NCBI GenBank assembly: GCA_022361095.1
Contig: JAKSBO010000601.1
Span: 1 to 8,018 of the forward strand
Source of the DNA: Desulfobacterales bacterium
Lineage (GTDB): Bacteria > Desulfobacterota > Desulfobacteria > Desulfobacterales > Desulfobacteraceae
Direction of reading: 5' to 3'
DNA length: 8,018 bases
Positions 6,531 to 8,018 of the stretch are shown here, piece by piece (within the stretch, counting starts at the first letter, position 1; each line of letters begins with the position of its first letter). The notes beneath the pieces were generated by a model. It was not told the DNA's origin, did not search any database, and worked only from the letters and a program-made list of their open reading frames with translations. A program made the position numbers and the translations under genes.

Positions 6531-7453
6531 GCCTCCAGGAAGCAGTGACACAGGTTATTCTATTCTGCTCAACCTTCTGGATCAGCTTTGTGGTCACTGA
6601 GCGGATCCAGCATGCCGCACTAAGGCGGAGTGCACTTAAACGCATGCGTCAATGCAACAGCAGATCCGGTCCTATAATGCCCGTATTCAACGATTCATCC
6701 CATGCGTTTTTCAAAGCATTGGGGCAAAGGGTCATGCCCAAAAAGGAGAAAGAGCTGACTGCTGTCCGCAAAAAACTGATCTATGCCGGATACAGGGAAA
6801 AGGATGCCTTGATGATCCTCTACGGGATTAAAATCGCACTTGGGGCAGGGTTAGCCGTTCTAAGCTTTATCATCCTTTTTTCCCGGGACCTTATGCAGGC
6901 AAGGCACCTGCTCCTCTTGTTTATCCCCTTTGGGGCCGGGTATATCCTGCCCGATGTATCCTTGAATAAAAGAATTAAGCAGCGGCAGACGGCTATTTTC
7001 CGGGAATTGCCCGACATCATGGATCTGCTGGCTGTATGCCTGAAAGCGGGCCTGGGTTTTGATTATGCCCTGTACCGGGTATGCCGAAAGCTGGACCATA
7101 TCGCCCCGGTTCTGTCCCGGGAACTGGGCATCTACTTTTTGGAAGTCAAAAGCGGTATCCCCAGGGCCCGGGCGCTGGGTAATCTTGAAGAAAGAAATCC
7201 GTCAAAAGAGCTGAAAGCCATGGTAACGGTACTTCACCAATCCCTGTCAACAGGGACGGATATTGCAGGGGCCCTGGGGGTGTATACCGATGCCATGCGG
7301 GAGCAGCGGCGCCAGGCGGCAGAAGAGGAAGGGGCCAAGCTCTCCACCAAACTGACCGTGCCTTTGGTGGTGTTTATCATGCCGGCCCTGATACTGATCA
7401 TCCTGGGGCCGGTTATTATTAACTTTATCAACTTAGCCAGGCAAGGGTTTTAA
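6527..7453 (+). CDS. tadC: TadC, inner-membrane platform protein (T2SSF domain)
   Basis: This 308-residue membrane protein is the second GspF-like platform subunit, expected to pair with TadB in the inner membrane. Membrane segments are at about 6-24, 99-117, 127-145 and 277-301. The T2SSF domain spans about 160-285, opening with RELPDIMDLLAVCLKAGLGF (159-178) and containing HQSLSTGTDIAGALGVYTDA (237-256), the TadC counterpart of TadB's RETGGNL region. The segment RKKLIYAGYREKDA (81-94) before the second helix is typical of TadC. The start is GTG at 6527, forming a GTGA overlap with the tadB stop; GGGG at 6514-6517 is a modest ribosome binding site. GTG use plus overlap suggests expression is coupled to tadB. 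Length is normal. Confidence 0.93.
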   Translation: MSLQEAVTQVILFCSTFWISFVVTERIQHAALRRSALKRMRQCNSRSGPIMPVFNDSSHAFFKALGQRVMPKKEKELTAVRKKLIYAGYREKDALMILYGIKIALGAGLAVLSFIILFSRDLMQARHLLLLFIPFGAGYILPDVSLNKRIKQRQTAIFRELPDIMDLLAVCLKAGLGFDYALYRVCRKLDHIAPVLSRELGIYFLEVKSGIPRARALGNLEERNPSKELKAMVTVLHQSLSTGTDIAGALGVYTDAMREQRRQAAEEEGAKLSTKLTVPLVVFIMPALILIILGPVIINFINLARQGF

Positions 7454-7466
7454 GCCCACAACAAAA

Positions 7467-7474
7467 AAGGGAAG
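7467..7474 (+). promoter_or_regulatory. Ribosome binding site of tadD
   Basis: AAGGGAAG, continuing into AGGATG, is a purine-rich run in the 24-base gap after tadC, 3 bases before the ATG at 7478. It gives tadD its own initiation site, unlike the coupled genes before it. Confidence 0.55.
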
Positions 7475-7477
7475 AGG

Positions 7478-8018
7478 ATGAAACATTATGTGATACCGAT
7501 TACAGGGGTCTGCCTGGTTGTTCTGACCGGTCTTTTAACCGGATGCGGCCTTTCCGGCAGGGACAAGGCAGCGTCTTTGGCAAAAAGGCCTGGGCCCGGG
7601 GTCTGGAAAACCGATGGGATTAAGCCCAACCACCTGGCACTGGCCGAACAACTGGTTCAGGATAAATTTTATGATGTGGCCCGGGTCCAGCTCGCCCAGG
7701 CAAGAAAATCCCAGAAACTTAAGGCCCAGGAACAGGTCAGGGCCTATGACCTTTCAGGTGTTTGCGCCAGGGAAACCGGGGACTTCAAATCCGCTGAAAC
7801 ATGGCTTCAAAAAGGGCTCTCCCTGGACAGACACAACGCCAGTGTTTACAACAACCTGGGGATCCTGTACGCCATGGAAAAACACTTTGAAAAAGCGGCC
7901 GAAGCCCTGGAAAAAGCAGTGGCCTATGATCCGGGCCGGGCCGATTTCATCAACAATCTCGGATGGGTGGCCATGGCCCGGAAGGATTATACAGGGGCGC
8001 AGATATATTTTGAGAAAA
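7478..8018 (+). CDS. tadD: TadD-like TPR lipoprotein (3' end beyond window)
   Basis: The window holds 180 codons of an open frame with no stop, so the C-terminus is missing. The N-terminus has a basic start, a hydrophobic core (about 5-20) and a lipobox LTGC with lipidated Cys23. Gly at position +2, not Asp, suggests outer-membrane sorting by the enterobacterial Lol rule. After a polar stretch there are consecutive TPR units: a degenerate one at about 52-85, then about 86-119 (YDLSGVCARETGDFKSAETW region), 120-153 (VYNNLGILYAMEKHFEKAAE and AVAYDP) and 154 onward (INNLGWVAMARKDYTGAQ). TPR lipoproteins directly after tadC are TadD in known Tad loci, where TadD is needed for pilus assembly. A pilotin-like role for the CpaC secretin is inference. 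The ATG at 7478 is supported by the purine-rich site just upstream and by the signal peptide following at once. Confidence 0.88.
   Translation, partial: MKHYVIPITGVCLVVLTGLLTGCGLSGRDKAASLAKRPGPGVWKTDGIKPNHLALAEQLVQDKFYDVARVQLAQARKSQKLKAQEQVRAYDLSGVCARETGDFKSAETWLQKGLSLDRHNASVYNNLGILYAMEKHFEKAAEALEKAVAYDPGRADFINNLGWVAMARKDYTGAQIYFEK

Noticed and set aside
7454..7477. Possible terminator or promoter in the tadC-tadD gap
   Set aside because: The 24-base gap has only an A-rich stretch and the ribosome binding site; no stem-loop with a U-tract and no room for a promoter with two boxes.
1..8018. CRISPR arrays, tRNA/rRNA genes, insertion sequences or attachment sites
   Set aside because: No direct-repeat array, structural RNA, transposase or terminal repeat is visible; coding sequence of one operon fills the window.

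Overview
The window is an 8 kb stretch of a Tad (tight adherence, Flp pilus) locus. This is the type IVc pilus machine of the type II secretion / type IV pilus superfamily. Every gene is on the + strand, and coding sequence fills almost the whole window. In order it holds: the last 27 codons of an upstream gene (possibly the prepilin peptidase TadV/CpaA); the pseudopilin TadE; the periplasmic assembly protein CpaB/RcpC; the outer-membrane secretin CpaC/RcpA; the MinD-like localisation protein CpaE/TadZ; the assembly ATPase TadA/CpaF; the inner-membrane platform proteins TadB and TadC; and the first 180 codons of a TPR lipoprotein of TadD type, cut by the window end.

Organism: the DNA is moderately GC-rich, with no sign of a composition change between genes. 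The organism is a Gram-negative (diderm) bacterium, shown by the secretin with signal peptide and the lipoprotein with a clean lipobox. The overall style (many ccgg/gcc codons, this gene order, no cpaD/rcpB between secretin and tadZ) would fit a deltaproteobacterial sulfate reducer such as Desulfobacteraceae. That is an impression, not a search result.

Layout: genes are packed as one transcription unit. Five junctions are start/stop overlaps of 1 to 4 bases (TGATG, ATGA, ATGA, ATGA, GTGA). One is an 11-base overlap (cpaB/cpaC), and only two have short gaps of 23-24 bases, both carrying good ribosome binding sites (before cpaB and before tadD). No promoter or terminator is visible, so the operon runs past both window edges. 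The major pilin flp and other minor pilins (tadF/tadG) are not in the window.

How it works together (family knowledge): TadV would cleave Flp and TadE prepilins; TadZ places the machine; TadA hydrolyses ATP and drives TadB/TadC, which extract pilin from the inner membrane; CpaB links across the periplasm to the CpaC secretin; TadD, a TPR lipoprotein, supports assembly, perhaps as a pilotin-like factor.

The most distinctive point is in CpaB. It carries two tandem copies of the RcpC-type domain, with matching motifs at matching spacing, and lacks a recognisable SAF domain. Smaller points are a Walker A lysine loss and degenerate receiver domain in TadZ, two long A-tracts in tadB, and a strong inverted repeat in the cpaB linker. 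I found no evidence of a wholly new system.
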